Below, piece after piece: positions 1-6,837 of a stretch of DNA of 9,795 nucleotides (positions are counted from its first letter, which is position 1; the number at the start of each line of letters is the position of its first letter). The stretch is from an uncultured Oscillospiraceae bacterium. Its GTDB lineage: Bacteria; Bacillota; Clostridia; Oscillospirales; Acutalibacteraceae. Under the pieces are notes generated by a model. The model did not search any database. It was not told the DNA's origin and saw only the letters and a list, made by a program, of their open reading frames with translations. The stretch spans positions 1-9,795 of the forward strand of contig UQWL01000031.1 in the NCBI GenBank assembly GCA_900544715.1. Direction: 5' to 3'. Both the position numbers and the translations under genes were made by a program.

Positions 1-147
1 GTTCTCCGAAGCTCTTGGAATCTTTGATTCCTTAGAGATTCGTGAGGTTATTATAACATACTTTCCTCCAGCCGTAATCTCTTTCTCTCCATTATGCAGG
101 CTCACTTTATATTCATTCATTTTATTCTGATTTCTCAAAGTTATCAT
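1..147 (-). CDS. Partial hypothetical protein (N-terminal 49 residues)
   Basis: An uninterrupted reading frame of 49 codons runs leftward off the window edge, so only the N-terminus is visible. It begins MITLRNQNKMNEYKVSLHNG. The start at 147 is supported by a strong ribosome binding site, AGGAGAAGG at about 157-165, ten bases upstream. A second in-frame ATG lies nine codons later but has no such site. The visible part is hydrophilic and rich in Lys, Glu, Asn and Ser, with a short hydrophobic strand (YVIIT), and shows no signal peptide or membrane segment. Codon use is AT-rich (AAT, ATA, AGA, TCA), unlike the GC-rich genes to the right. I do not recognise the family. The start and coding nature are fairly secure; the function is unknown. 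Confidence 0.6.
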   Translation of the reverse strand, partial: MITLRNQNKMNEYKVSLHNGEKEITAGGKYVIITSRISKESKIPRASEN

Positions 148-202
148 ACAAAAATTACCTTCTCCTGCATAAACCAATCTGTAAAGTAAAAAAACTTTTC
201 AG

Positions 203-312
203 TGTTGAAAACTCTGTGGAAAGTGTGGAAACTCGTTTTTATAGTTCCAAATTAAAAATTATAGTATCCCAAACGTAAAGATTCTAACTTTACTTTCACA
301 TAGTTTTCCACA
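203..312. other. Cluster of DnaA-box-like nonamers in AT-rich DNA
   Basis: Four nonamers close to the DnaA box (consensus TTATCCACA) occur in 110 bases: TTTTCAACA (minus, 203-211), CTTTCCACA (minus, 215-223), GTTTCCACA (minus, 224-232) and TTTTCCACA (plus, 304-312). The second and third abut directly. The DNA between them (233-300) is strongly AT-rich. None is a perfect consensus match, but TTTTCCACA is a common variant in Firmicute origins. The first box also lies in a small inverted repeat, TTTTCA-GTGT-TGAAAA (197-211 region). This may be a DnaA-responsive regulatory region or part of an origin. It could also be chance in AT-rich DNA. The neighbouring genes are not the dnaA/rpmH set usually seen at Firmicute origins. 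Confidence 0.35.
258..287 (-). promoter_or_regulatory. Possible sigma-A promoter for the leftward partial gene
   Basis: On the minus strand there is a perfect TATAAT (plus positions 258-263). A weak -35 candidate, TTAGAA (282-287), lies 18 bases upstream. The predicted transcript would start near 251, giving a leader of about 100 bases that contains the DnaA-box-like sites at 203-232. The -10 is convincing on sequence but the -35 matches only half the consensus, so this is tentative. Confidence 0.35.
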
Positions 313-315
313 TTC

Positions 316-367
316 TTAAAAAAGACGGGCTCTGTATATGCAAAATGCATATGCAAAGCCCGTTTTT
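316..367 (-). terminator. Intrinsic terminator with 18-bp stem (works on paper in both directions)
   Basis: Positions 325-342 and 346-363 form an 18-bp stem around an AAA loop, broken only by one C-A mismatch and one wobble pair. The outer arm is ACGGGCT/AGCCCGT and the inner arm is AT-rich. On the minus strand the stem is followed by a run of Ts (plus-strand A run, 318-323). On the plus strand it is followed by TTTTT (363-367). It most naturally ends the leftward yqfC-yqfD transcript, although it sits about 310 bases past yqfD, and it also insulates the AT-rich region to the left. Confidence 0.8.
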
Positions 368-674
368 GAGTTAAAGCATGGCAGCATCCTTCACACATGG
401 TATCAATCCGTTTTTGAACAGGATAGACAGGCGGAAAAACGGAGCGCGCAGCACCATCTCACCCATCCGCGTGATCCTTAAAAATAAAAATTACGTCTGT
501 CCCGGTTTTCCTTGAGTGGATCATTCTGCATGCCGCATAACCGAACGGGCACAACTTTTTGATCTGTAAAGCGGATTTCTTGTCGCATGTAAACCTGATT
601 TTTTTCTTGAATTTTCTGCTTAATGCATCGTTTTTCAGCAAATCTCTTTATCTGTACAGTTATTTATCTTTACA
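364..674. other. Gene-free stretch downstream of yqfD
   Basis: This stretch of about 310 bases between the terminator and the yqfD stop holds no gene I can support. A minus-strand frame of 60 codons (459-641) exists, but it opens with TTG, has no usable ribosome binding site and gives a Lys-rich protein of no recognised family. A plus-strand frame of 45 codons from 378 also lacks a ribosome binding site. A short palindrome, CTGTACAG, lies about 15 bases past yqfD. The stretch may be the 3' untranslated part of the yqfC-yqfD transcript or a decayed gene. Base composition is lower in GC than the genes to the right. Confidence 0.4.
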
Positions 675-1871
675 TTACTCCAACGCCATATGATCTTCGA
701 CTTGCAGCGTCTCTGGCGCCCCGATTTCTTCCTCACAGGTGTAAGTGCCGGTGATGACGCAGGCCTCCTGCGTAAAATGTGTTTCTATCTTCTGCTCCAG
801 GATTTTTGCATCCCCCAACTCTGCCTTCACCTTTTGCTCATATTCCGCCGCTGCGGCCAACAGCGCCTGCGCTTTGGGGAGCGTAACCTCCTGTTCGATA
901 TATTCCCGTTTGAGATATGTTTCCGTGTAAACGGGCAGCGGAACCTGATTCATGCGCAGCGTATTACGAAAGAAAAAGCTCTCTGCCTCCCCTTCCGGCT
1001 GCCGGTCGAAGCCAAAAGGAATCCGCAACCCAAAAAAGGAAAGCCGATAACGCTCGCTTTCCACTCCGGTATATTGCCGTGCCTTTTGCCGGAAGGGGAA
1101 GGTATGGCTCACCGTGTGGCGCGTTTGCGCGATCGCAACGCCGCGTGCATGCTTGAAGGAGACAGAAAGATCTTTGTTGGTCACAACGCTGCTAATCAGC
1201 AGATCCCCTTTCAGCACGGCCTCCCCCTTTTTCACAGCTGCTTCCCCCTCATATACCTTCAGGCTGAGGATCGTGCCATCCTGGGAAGCAAGAATATTGC
1301 GCGGCGTGGTATCATTCTCCACCTTAGGTGCGGGGATACGCTCGCGCACCTCAATCACGGCGGCGCTCCCCTTGATATTCAATGCCAGCCAGGCAAGATC
1401 GTTGAGCTTTCTGGCGGCGGTGCGCTGCACCTCCTCCACATCGATTTTAGAACGGCGCGACCCAACCCGGACGCCCAGCTCTTCAAATACGGCCAATATT
1501 TCTGTATCGGAAACGGTTTCATTGCCCTGTACGTCAATGGTCCAGATCATGGAGGAAAGGATGCAAACAATCAGCACGGCTGCCGCTGCGCCGCAAAGTA
1601 AGCCGATCCGGCGCTTGTGGCGGTGCAAAAAGAACGGAAGCCCATAGCGCCCCGCCACCCGCGGCCGCATGCCGGATTTGCGCGCACAGGCGCGGATGCG
1701 GTGATACCCACGGATTGTCGTCTTGGCATACATTTCCCCCTTGCTGCCGCTGATATCCCAAAGGGGGATATTCTCCTTGGAGCATAGGTTGATAAAGCGC
1801 TCCGGAAAGCCTCCCTTCGCACGGAAACGCACATATCCGCATAAAAAACGGATGAGTTTGATAAAGAACAC
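675..1871 (-). CDS. yqfD: Sporulation protein YqfD
   Basis: The 398-residue product matches the YqfD family of sporulation proteins. The N-terminus carries the family hallmark G-Y-V-R-F-x-A-x-G-G-F-P-E-R-F (about residues 12-26). A basic stretch (82-88) precedes one hydrophobic membrane span at about 89-109. After that comes an extracytoplasmic region opening with W-T-I-D-V-x-G-N, a POTRA-like start. The length is usual for the family. The start is GTG at 1871, with GGGGAG six bases upstream. It follows yqfC by 35 bases with no terminator between them, so the two form one operon. In B. subtilis yqfD is under mother-cell sigma E and is needed for efficient sporulation, but its molecular function is poorly defined. 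Family assignment is secure; role by homology only. Confidence 0.93.
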   Translation of the reverse strand: MFFIKLIRFLCGYVRFRAKGGFPERFINLCSKENIPLWDISGSKGEMYAKTTIRGYHRIRACARKSGMRPRVAGRYGLPFFLHRHKRRIGLLCGAAAAVLIVCILSSMIWTIDVQGNETVSDTEILAVFEELGVRVGSRRSKIDVEEVQRTAARKLNDLAWLALNIKGSAAVIEVRERIPAPKVENDTTPRNILASQDGTILSLKVYEGEAAVKKGEAVLKGDLLISSVVTNKDLSVSFKHARGVAIAQTRHTVSHTFPFRQKARQYTGVESERYRLSFFGLRIPFGFDRQPEGEAESFFFRNTLRMNQVPLPVYTETYLKREYIEQEVTLPKAQALLAAAAEYEQKVKAELGDAKILEQKIETHFTQEACVITGTYTCEEEIGAPETLQVEDHMALE

Positions 1872-1906
1872 CTGTGTCTCCCCTTCCTGCCAGCCCAGGC
1901 AACCAC

Positions 1907-2224
1907 TTAATTGGAAAAATCAATGGAGAGGATATTGCCGGTGATAATCGCCTGCTCCAGCGTTAACGTGCGGATGCTCAGGCCTGTGCCTGTAAACCGC
2001 ACGATATTTTTGCCAAGATTCAGGCGGATGATCCCCTCGTCATATTCCACAACACCCTTACAGCCTTCAATGATCGCCTCCCGGTTGCCGGAAAGCTCCA
2101 TATGGGAAACGCCGCGTAGGGCGGCTTGAGGGATCTCCAGCTCCTGCGTCAGTTTTTCCTTGGCGGTCAGCCCGCTGTTTGGCGCGCCACTGCCCCGATG
2201 GCTGCGTATTCCTGCTTTTCTCAT
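1907..2224 (-). CDS. yqfC: Sporulation protein YqfC (YabP/YqfC family)
   Basis: The product is a protein of 105 residues in the YabP/YqfC family. Its C-terminal half has the pattern L-x-G-N-R-E-A-I-I-E-G-C-K-G-V-V-E-Y, then I-R-L-N-L-G-K, a G-T-G-L-S-I-R segment and the ending G-N-I-L-S-I-D-F. The N-terminal ~25 residues are basic and variable. I chose ATG at 2224 because GAGGT lies seven bases upstream. The frame is open further upstream to 2335, but that extension would run into ylbJ and has no family support. It is the first gene of the yqfC-yqfD operon. YqfC is a sigma-E-controlled sporulation protein in B. subtilis; its biochemical role is unknown. It is slightly longer than the ~93-residue Bacillus protein. 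Confidence 0.9.
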   Translation of the reverse strand: MRKAGIRSHRGSGAPNSGLTAKEKLTQELEIPQAALRGVSHMELSGNREAIIEGCKGVVEYDEGIIRLNLGKNIVRFTGTGLSIRTLTLEQAIITGNILSIDFSN

Positions 2225-2254
2225 GGCCCCAACCTCGCGTTTCCTGATATGCCG

Positions 2255-2310
2255 GGCATGTTCCCCCGCCCGTTCCTCATATATATGCATCAGGGGGGAA
2301 GGACTATGAA
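2255..2310. promoter_or_regulatory. Candidate divergent sigma-E promoters sharing one palindromic -10
   Basis: The palindrome CATATATATG (2278-2287) lies between yqfC (start 2224) and ylbJ (start 2306). Read on either strand it gives CATATATA, a partial match to the sigma-E -10 (CATACAAT, 5 of 8). A sigma-E-like -35 lies exactly 15 bases upstream on each side: GGCATGTT at 2255-2262 for ylbJ, and TTCATAGT (minus strand of 2303-2310) for yqfC. Each matches GTCATATT at 6 of 8 positions. The yqfC leader would be about 50 bases. The ylbJ leader would be only about 14 bases and barely include its ribosome binding site. This is inference; sigma-E control of these genes is known in B. subtilis, but these sites are not proven. 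Confidence 0.4.
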
Positions 2311-3373
2311 AAAGAAACGGCTGAAAACGCTGCAAATCGTATTATCTGCCTTGGGCGCCGCCGCCTTTGGGGGCGGCATTCTGATTGCGCCGCAGGCGGC
2401 TTCGCAAGGGGTACGGGATGGGCTTGCCTTATGCGGGCAAGTAGTAATTCCGTCTCTTTTTCCATTTTTAGTTCTTTCTTCCTTCCTGGTGCAATCCGGC
2501 CTTGCGCAGCGGGCAGGCCGCTTGCTGGGGCCTGCCACCCAGCTGCTGTTCCACCTGCCGGGCGCGGCGGGCAGCGCCATTTTAATGAGCCTGATTGGCG
2601 GCTATCCGGTCGGCGCGCGTATGACGGCGCAATTGCTCGACGCCGCCCTCATCACGCAGAAGCAGGCGCAGCGCATGCTGCTCTTCTGCGTCAATTCCGG
2701 CCCGGCCTTTCTCATCAGCGCCGTTGGCTCCGCCATGCTCCGCAACCGGCGGGCCGGGCTGATCCTCTGCGCGGCGCTCACTGCCAGCGCGCTGCTGATT
2801 GGGCTTTGTATGCGCTTTCTGGCAGCCAAAGAGCCAATGGAGGAAAGCCCCGCTACCGCCCCTACCTGCCCACCCATGGCGCAGGCTCTGGTGGATGCGG
2901 CCGCCCAAGGCTGTGCGGGCATTGTGTCCATCTGCGTTTGGGTCATTCTATTTTCCTGCATTGCCGCGCTGCTAGGCCTTCTGCCGATGCCCGGCACGCT
3001 GCGCATCCTTGTGCAGTGCTTTTTAGAGGTAACCTCCGGCTGCGCCAGCGCAGCAGGTAAAGTGCCGCTGCCCATCCTTGCGCTCGTGCTCGGCTGGGGC
3101 GGAATCTGCGTGCATTGCCAGGTGCTGCGCGACGTATCCAAAACAGGGCTTTCCCTGCCGCTGTTTTTCTGCGGCAGGGCTGCAAACGGTCTGCTTGCCT
3201 GCCTGATTAGCACGGGGCTTTTCCGGCTGTTCCCCTGTGAAACGGCAGTCTTCTCCAATCATGTGCAGGCACTGCCGCAGGCCTTCGCCGCCTCCGCGCC
3301 GGTGGCCGCCGGAATGCTGTTTATGTGCGCCCTGCTGATTTTGGAGGTTGAAGGCCGTCGAAAAAAATGCTAA
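2306..3373 (+). CDS. ylbJ: Sporulation integral membrane protein YlbJ
   Basis: The product is a 355-residue polytopic membrane protein of the YlbJ family (nucleoside-recognition/Gate fold). Family features are V-I-P-S-L-F-P-F near residue 50, a glycine-rich loop G-G-Y-P-V-G-A-R-M-T-A at 98-108, and F-C-V-N-S-G-P-A-F-L about 30 residues later. There are roughly eight hydrophobic spans, including a first span at about 8-27. The start at 2306 is set by a strong AGGGGGGAAGG at 2292-2302. An open frame further upstream overlaps yqfC antisense and is unlikely to be used. The gene is divergent from yqfC-yqfD. In B. subtilis ylbJ is a sigma-E gene required for spore formation; the transported or sensed molecule is not established. 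Identification is secure. Confidence 0.9.
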   Translation: MKKKRLKTLQIVLSALGAAAFGGGILIAPQAASQGVRDGLALCGQVVIPSLFPFLVLSSFLVQSGLAQRAGRLLGPATQLLFHLPGAAGSAILMSLIGGYPVGARMTAQLLDAALITQKQAQRMLLFCVNSGPAFLISAVGSAMLRNRRAGLILCAALTASALLIGLCMRFLAAKEPMEESPATAPTCPPMAQALVDAAAQGCAGIVSICVWVILFSCIAALLGLLPMPGTLRILVQCFLEVTSGCASAAGKVPLPILALVLGWGGICVHCQVLRDVSKTGLSLPLFFCGRAANGLLACLISTGLFRLFPCETAVFSNHVQALPQAFAASAPVAAGMLFMCALLILEVEGRRKKC

Positions 3374-3386
3374 ACTAAGGCGATAG

Positions 3387-6300
3387 ATGGGAAACAGGGC
3401 GAATCAAAAAGGCTTGACCCTCCATAATCTGGACAAGGTCGCCCGTATCTTCCCCATTGCCAGCTGCATAACGGCACGCCCTGTCCTCTCAGCGATACGG
3501 CAATCAATTGATCACTTTGACAAGGCGGTAGATATGATGCAAAAAACATTTTCCCAAAAAATGACCTGCGGATCTGTAAACCGCAAAAAAAGGCTGGAGG
3601 ATCGAAAGCGTTTCTCCAAATCCCGCCGCCCGGCGGATCTTCTGCTCAGAGCACGGATTGAACGGATGGCAGAAGCTCTGTTCGACCGTGCGTATGAGGT
3701 GACCGGAACGCTCCAGGCCGACGCTTATGTGAGCGAGGAGCCACTGCCCTTTGCAAAGAAGGAAACCGGCAGGCTGATCCAAAACCTCAAGCCCGGCGAC
3801 CGCTGGGCGCAGCACACGTTTGACTGCGCGTGGTTCCACGTTACGGGCAAAATTCCGCCTGTGCATCGAGGGGATCACAATGTTTATCTCATCAATATCG
3901 GCGGCGAGGGCTTAATCTATCAGCCTGACGCAACCCCCGTGCAGGCGGTCACCTGCTATGCTTCTGAATATGACTACACGCTCTCCCTCCCCGTCAAGCG
4001 CGTGGTAGAAGATTTTTCAGAGAATGGCGTGGTCGATTTTTGGATTGACGCCGCGGCAAACGACCTGTTTGGCAACCTGAAAAACGGTGCGCGCATCGGC
4101 GAACTGTCCACCGCCGTATGTCATGCACATATCCGAACGCTCGCCTATGACGTACAAGCCCTGATCTCTGTTTACGACACCAATCCAGATACGGAATTTA
4201 CCCTCGCCATCCTCCAGCAGCTTTCCGCGCTTTTGCAGGTGTATCAAACCATCAGTGACGCACAGGCCGCCGCATACCACGAAAAACTCCTGCCGCTTTT
4301 GAATCGGCGCAACACGGAGCCCGGCCATTTCCAATATTATGCCATCGGCCACGCCCATCTGGATCTCGCATGGAAGTGGCCCATCCGGGAAACAAAGCGC
4401 AAGGGCCTGCGCACTTTTTCCACCCAACTGCACAATTTGGAACAGTACCCGAATTATATTTTCGGCGCCTCTCAGGCGCAGCTCTACCGCTGGATTGAGG
4501 AAGGCGACCCTGCGCTCTATCAGCGCGTCAAAGCGGCCGTGCAAGGCGGCCGGTGGGAGGTGCAGGGCGCTACCTGGGTGGAGATGGATTCCAACCTCAT
4601 CAGCGGCGAAAGCATGCTCCGGCAGTTTTATTACGGCAAGCAGTTTTTCCGCAGTGAATTTGGGCTGGATATGAAAATCCTCTGGCTGCCGGATAGCTTT
4701 GGCTACTCCGCCTGCCTGCCGCAGGTGATGAAGCTCGCGGGCGTGCCCTATTTCTTAACGCAAAAATTGAGCTGGAATACGGTGAATAAATTCCCCTACC
4801 ATACCTTCCGCTGGCAGAGCCCGGATGGCTCCGAGGTGCTGGCCCATATGCTGCCGGATGAAACCTATAACGGCCCCGTCACAGCAGAGCGCATGAAGTT
4901 TGGCGAGCGCAATTATCAGGAGCGCAAAATCAGCAATCAGGCCATCATGCTCTTTGGCATCGGCGACGGCGGCGCAGGCCCCGGCTATGAGCACATTGAG
5001 CGCATGGAGCGCTTTCGCAACATCGAGGGCGAGCCTGAGGTGATCCCCACCAAAGCGGTCGACGCCTTCCACAAGTTGGATGACGGCGCCGCTTACCCCG
5101 TCCACAAGGGCGAGCTGTATCTCGAAAAGCACCAGGGCACTTATACGACACAGAGCGCCAATAAATTTTATAATCGTAAATGTGAATTTGCCCTGCGCAA
5201 TTATGAGCTACTGATGCTCCTCGCGAGCGGCAAAGCGGCGCTCCCCCTTCCACCCGAACGACTGGATGAATTGTGGAAGGAGGTATTGCTCTATCAATTC
5301 CACGATATCCTGCCGGGCTCCTCGATCAACCGGGTGTATGATGAAAGCCGAGCGCGCTACCAGGCGATTTATGCTGAAGTGCAGGCGGCGATTGCCGCGC
5401 TTGCCTCCGCTGTTTTCGGCCGCGGGTTCTTGAACTTCAATTCCTTTGCCGATACGGTCACGGTCAAAGAGCATGGCAAATGGTATCGGGCGGAAATCCC
5501 TGCGCTCGGCTTCCTCCCTCGGGAAGGGTTAAACGAAATCTCCACCTTCCACGCGCGCGCAGAAAAGGATTTGATTGAGAACGACTGCGTGAAAATCACG
5601 TTTACAAACGGTTTTATCCGCTCCTTCTACGATAAGCGGCTGGAGCGCGAATTCACAGACGGAGCAAAGAGAATGGCCGTCATCACGCAGTACCGCGATG
5701 TGGGCGATTGTTGGGATATCCGCCCGCAAAACTATCAGCGTACGCGCAGGGAGGCACAATGCACCGGCTTTGAATCGATGGCAGACGGTCCGTGCGCAAC
5801 GGCCAGGGGCACTTACCGCGTTGGCGACAGCACCATTACGATGGAATACCGTTTGATGGATCACACCTCCGCGCTGCAAATGGAGCTCACCATCGACTGC
5901 CATCAAAAAAGCCGGATGCTGCGCATCGAATTTCCCACCTCGATTGACGCGGAGGAATGCAGCTTCAACGTGCCCTTCGGCCACATCAAGCGGAAAACGA
6001 CGGAAAACAACAGCGTTGAAAAAGCGCAGTATGAAGTATCCGGCCAGAAATTTGTCGATCTGAGCACCAACGAATGCGGCCTCTCGCTGGTGAACGACTG
6101 CAAATATGGCTTCCGCTGCAAAAACGGCGTGATCGATGTGAATCTCATCCGCTCGCCCAGCGGCGGCCCGGGGCATGAGGTGGACCGGGGCATCCACCAC
6201 ATCAAGCTTGCACTGCTTCCGCACGAGGGCGGCCTGAGCCGCGCAACATATGCCCTAGCCTATCAGCTCAACAATCCGATCTATGAAACAGCGGGGAATG

Positions 6301-6563
6301 CTGCGTCGGGCCCTGCCGGCAGCTATGCCTCTTCCAACGCTAATATCGTGCTGGAATCGGTGCAGCTCTCAAAGGACGGCAGCGGCGCAGTGCTGCGGCT
6401 TTACAACTGCTCTGAGGCCGCGCAGGCTGCGGAGATCTCCTTCTCCGGCTATCGGAACGCGGGGCTCACCGATGTGATGGAGGATGCGCTGGAGCCCTGC
6501 GAGGGTGCGCTCGCCTTCCGGCCTTTTGAATTAAAACTGCTCAAAATGGAAAAGATCGTATAA
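3387..6563 (+). CDS. Alpha-mannosidase, glycoside hydrolase family 38
   Basis: This is a retaining, zinc-dependent exo-alpha-mannosidase. It has no signal peptide, so it is cytoplasmic and should act on imported mannosides. Residue numbers assume the longest frame (1058). A ligand-binding-like N-terminal domain (about 90-300) precedes the GH38 catalytic domain. That domain opens with A-I-G-H-A-H-L-D-L-A-W at 319-329 (likely zinc ligands H324 and D326). It continues with W-L-P-D-S-F-G-Y-S and nucleophile D436, then G-I-G-D-G-G around 524-529, and F-H-D-I-L-P-G-S with likely zinc ligand H639. A beta-sandwich C-terminal half follows, ending R-P-F-E-L-K-L-L. The start is uncertain. Homologous sequence seems to begin only near K-R-L-E-D-R-x-R-F-S (about residue 68). 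ATG at 3387 has a weak AAGGCG before it; ATG at 3534/3537 has a similar AAGGCGG. GGAGG at 3596-3600 has no in-frame ATG after it. Confidence 0.93.
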   Translation: MGNRANQKGLTLHNLDKVARIFPIASCITARPVLSAIRQSIDHFDKAVDMMQKTFSQKMTCGSVNRKKRLEDRKRFSKSRRPADLLLRARIERMAEALFDRAYEVTGTLQADAYVSEEPLPFAKKETGRLIQNLKPGDRWAQHTFDCAWFHVTGKIPPVHRGDHNVYLINIGGEGLIYQPDATPVQAVTCYASEYDYTLSLPVKRVVEDFSENGVVDFWIDAAANDLFGNLKNGARIGELSTAVCHAHIRTLAYDVQALISVYDTNPDTEFTLAILQQLSALLQVYQTISDAQAAAYHEKLLPLLNRRNTEPGHFQYYAIGHAHLDLAWKWPIRETKRKGLRTFSTQLHNLEQYPNYIFGASQAQLYRWIEEGDPALYQRVKAAVQGGRWEVQGATWVEMDSNLISGESMLRQFYYGKQFFRSEFGLDMKILWLPDSFGYSACLPQVMKLAGVPYFLTQKLSWNTVNKFPYHTFRWQSPDGSEVLAHMLPDETYNGPVTAERMKFGERNYQERKISNQAIMLFGIGDGGAGPGYEHIERMERFRNIEGEPEVIPTKAVDAFHKLDDGAAYPVHKGELYLEKHQGTYTTQSANKFYNRKCEFALRNYELLMLLASGKAALPLPPERLDELWKEVLLYQFHDILPGSSINRVYDESRARYQAIYAEVQAAIAALASAVFGRGFLNFNSFADTVTVKEHGKWYRAEIPALGFLPREGLNEISTFHARAEKDLIENDCVKITFTNGFIRSFYDKRLEREFTDGAKRMAVITQYRDVGDCWDIRPQNYQRTRREAQCTGFESMADGPCATARGTYRVGDSTITMEYRLMDHTSALQMELTIDCHQKSRMLRIEFPTSIDAEECSFNVPFGHIKRKTTENNSVEKAQYEVSGQKFVDLSTNECGLSLVNDCKYGFRCKNGVIDVNLIRSPSGGPGHEVDRGIHHIKLALLPHEGGLSRATYALAYQLNNPIYETAGNAASGPAGSYASSNANIVLESVQLSKDGSGAVLRLYNCSEAAQAAEISFSGYRNAGLTDVMEDALEPCEGALAFRPFELKLLKMEKIV

Positions 6564-6601
6564 AACCCCTTGCAAGCCTTTCAAGAGAGGACGATTCTAT
6601 C

Positions 6602-6820
6602 ATGAAATATCAGCTTTTCAGCCCGGAGATTGAGCCCTGCTGTGCCTTCTGCGAGCATGGGCGTACTGCGCCGGATGGCAAAACCGTGCTATGCATCAAA
6701 AAGGGCATTGTCCTGCCGGGCGATCGCTGCCGGAAATACCGCTATGACCCACTTCGGCGCGAGCCAAAGCCGCGCCCGAAGCTTCCGAAGTATGATGAGA
6801 GTGAATTTGAAATTGATTAA
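6602..6820 (+). CDS. Small cysteine-rich protein, possible zinc ribbon
   Basis: The product is a 72-residue protein beginning MKYQLFSPEIEP, with a GAGAGGA ribosome binding site about 11 bases before the ATG. It has five cysteines: C13, C14 and C17 (C-C-x-x-C), then C31 and C43, arranged C-x-x-C-x13-C-x11-C. This spacing suggests a small metal-binding or zinc-ribbon-like fold. The motif C-R-K-Y-R-Y-D-P-L-x-R (43-53) closely resembles short uncharacterised proteins I recall from many Clostridia. The tail is rich in Pro, Lys and Arg and then acidic. It lies 38 bases after the mannosidase and 17 before the methyltransferase-like gene, so it may be co-transcribed with both. No function can be assigned. 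It is soluble, with no signal peptide or membrane span. Confidence 0.75.
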   Translation: MKYQLFSPEIEPCCAFCEHGRTAPDGKTVLCIKKGIVLPGDRCRKYRYDPLRREPKPRPKLPKYDESEFEID

Positions 6821-6837
6821 ATAGTGGGTGGGAATTT

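Noticed and set aside
11..31. Small inverted repeat GGAATC-TTT-GATTCC near the left edge
   Set aside because: It lies inside the reading frame of the partial gene and has only a 6-bp stem, so it is probably chance.
378..515. Plus-strand frame of 45 codons starting at ATG 378
   Set aside because: No ribosome binding site, lies just after a terminator and overlaps nothing that supports coding.
459..641. Minus-strand frame of 60 codons after yqfD
   Set aside because: It has a TTG start with no usable ribosome binding site and no recognised family. It could be a decayed gene, but there is not enough support to call it.
690..1601. Long plus-strand frame of 303 codons opposite yqfD
   Set aside because: It is antisense to a clearly identified yqfD, has no matching ribosome binding site and its product (many His, Cys, Arg) shows no family features. 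It is a shadow of GC-rich coding DNA.
2126..2305. Upstream extension of the ylbJ frame
   Set aside because: It would run antisense through yqfC, while a much better ribosome binding site sits directly before ATG 2306.
2225..2335. Upstream extension of the yqfC frame
   Set aside because: It would overlap the ylbJ start, and GAGGT before ATG 2224 fits the family's expected N-terminus.
3566..3588. Stem TGCGG/CCGCA followed by an A run
   Set aside because: It is only 5 bp with a nine-base loop, and no T run follows on either strand, so it is not a terminator for ylbJ.
5529..6224. Minus-strand frame of 231 codons inside the mannosidase gene
   Set aside because: It is fully antisense to the conserved C-terminal half of the GH38 enzyme and its product shows no recognisable domain.
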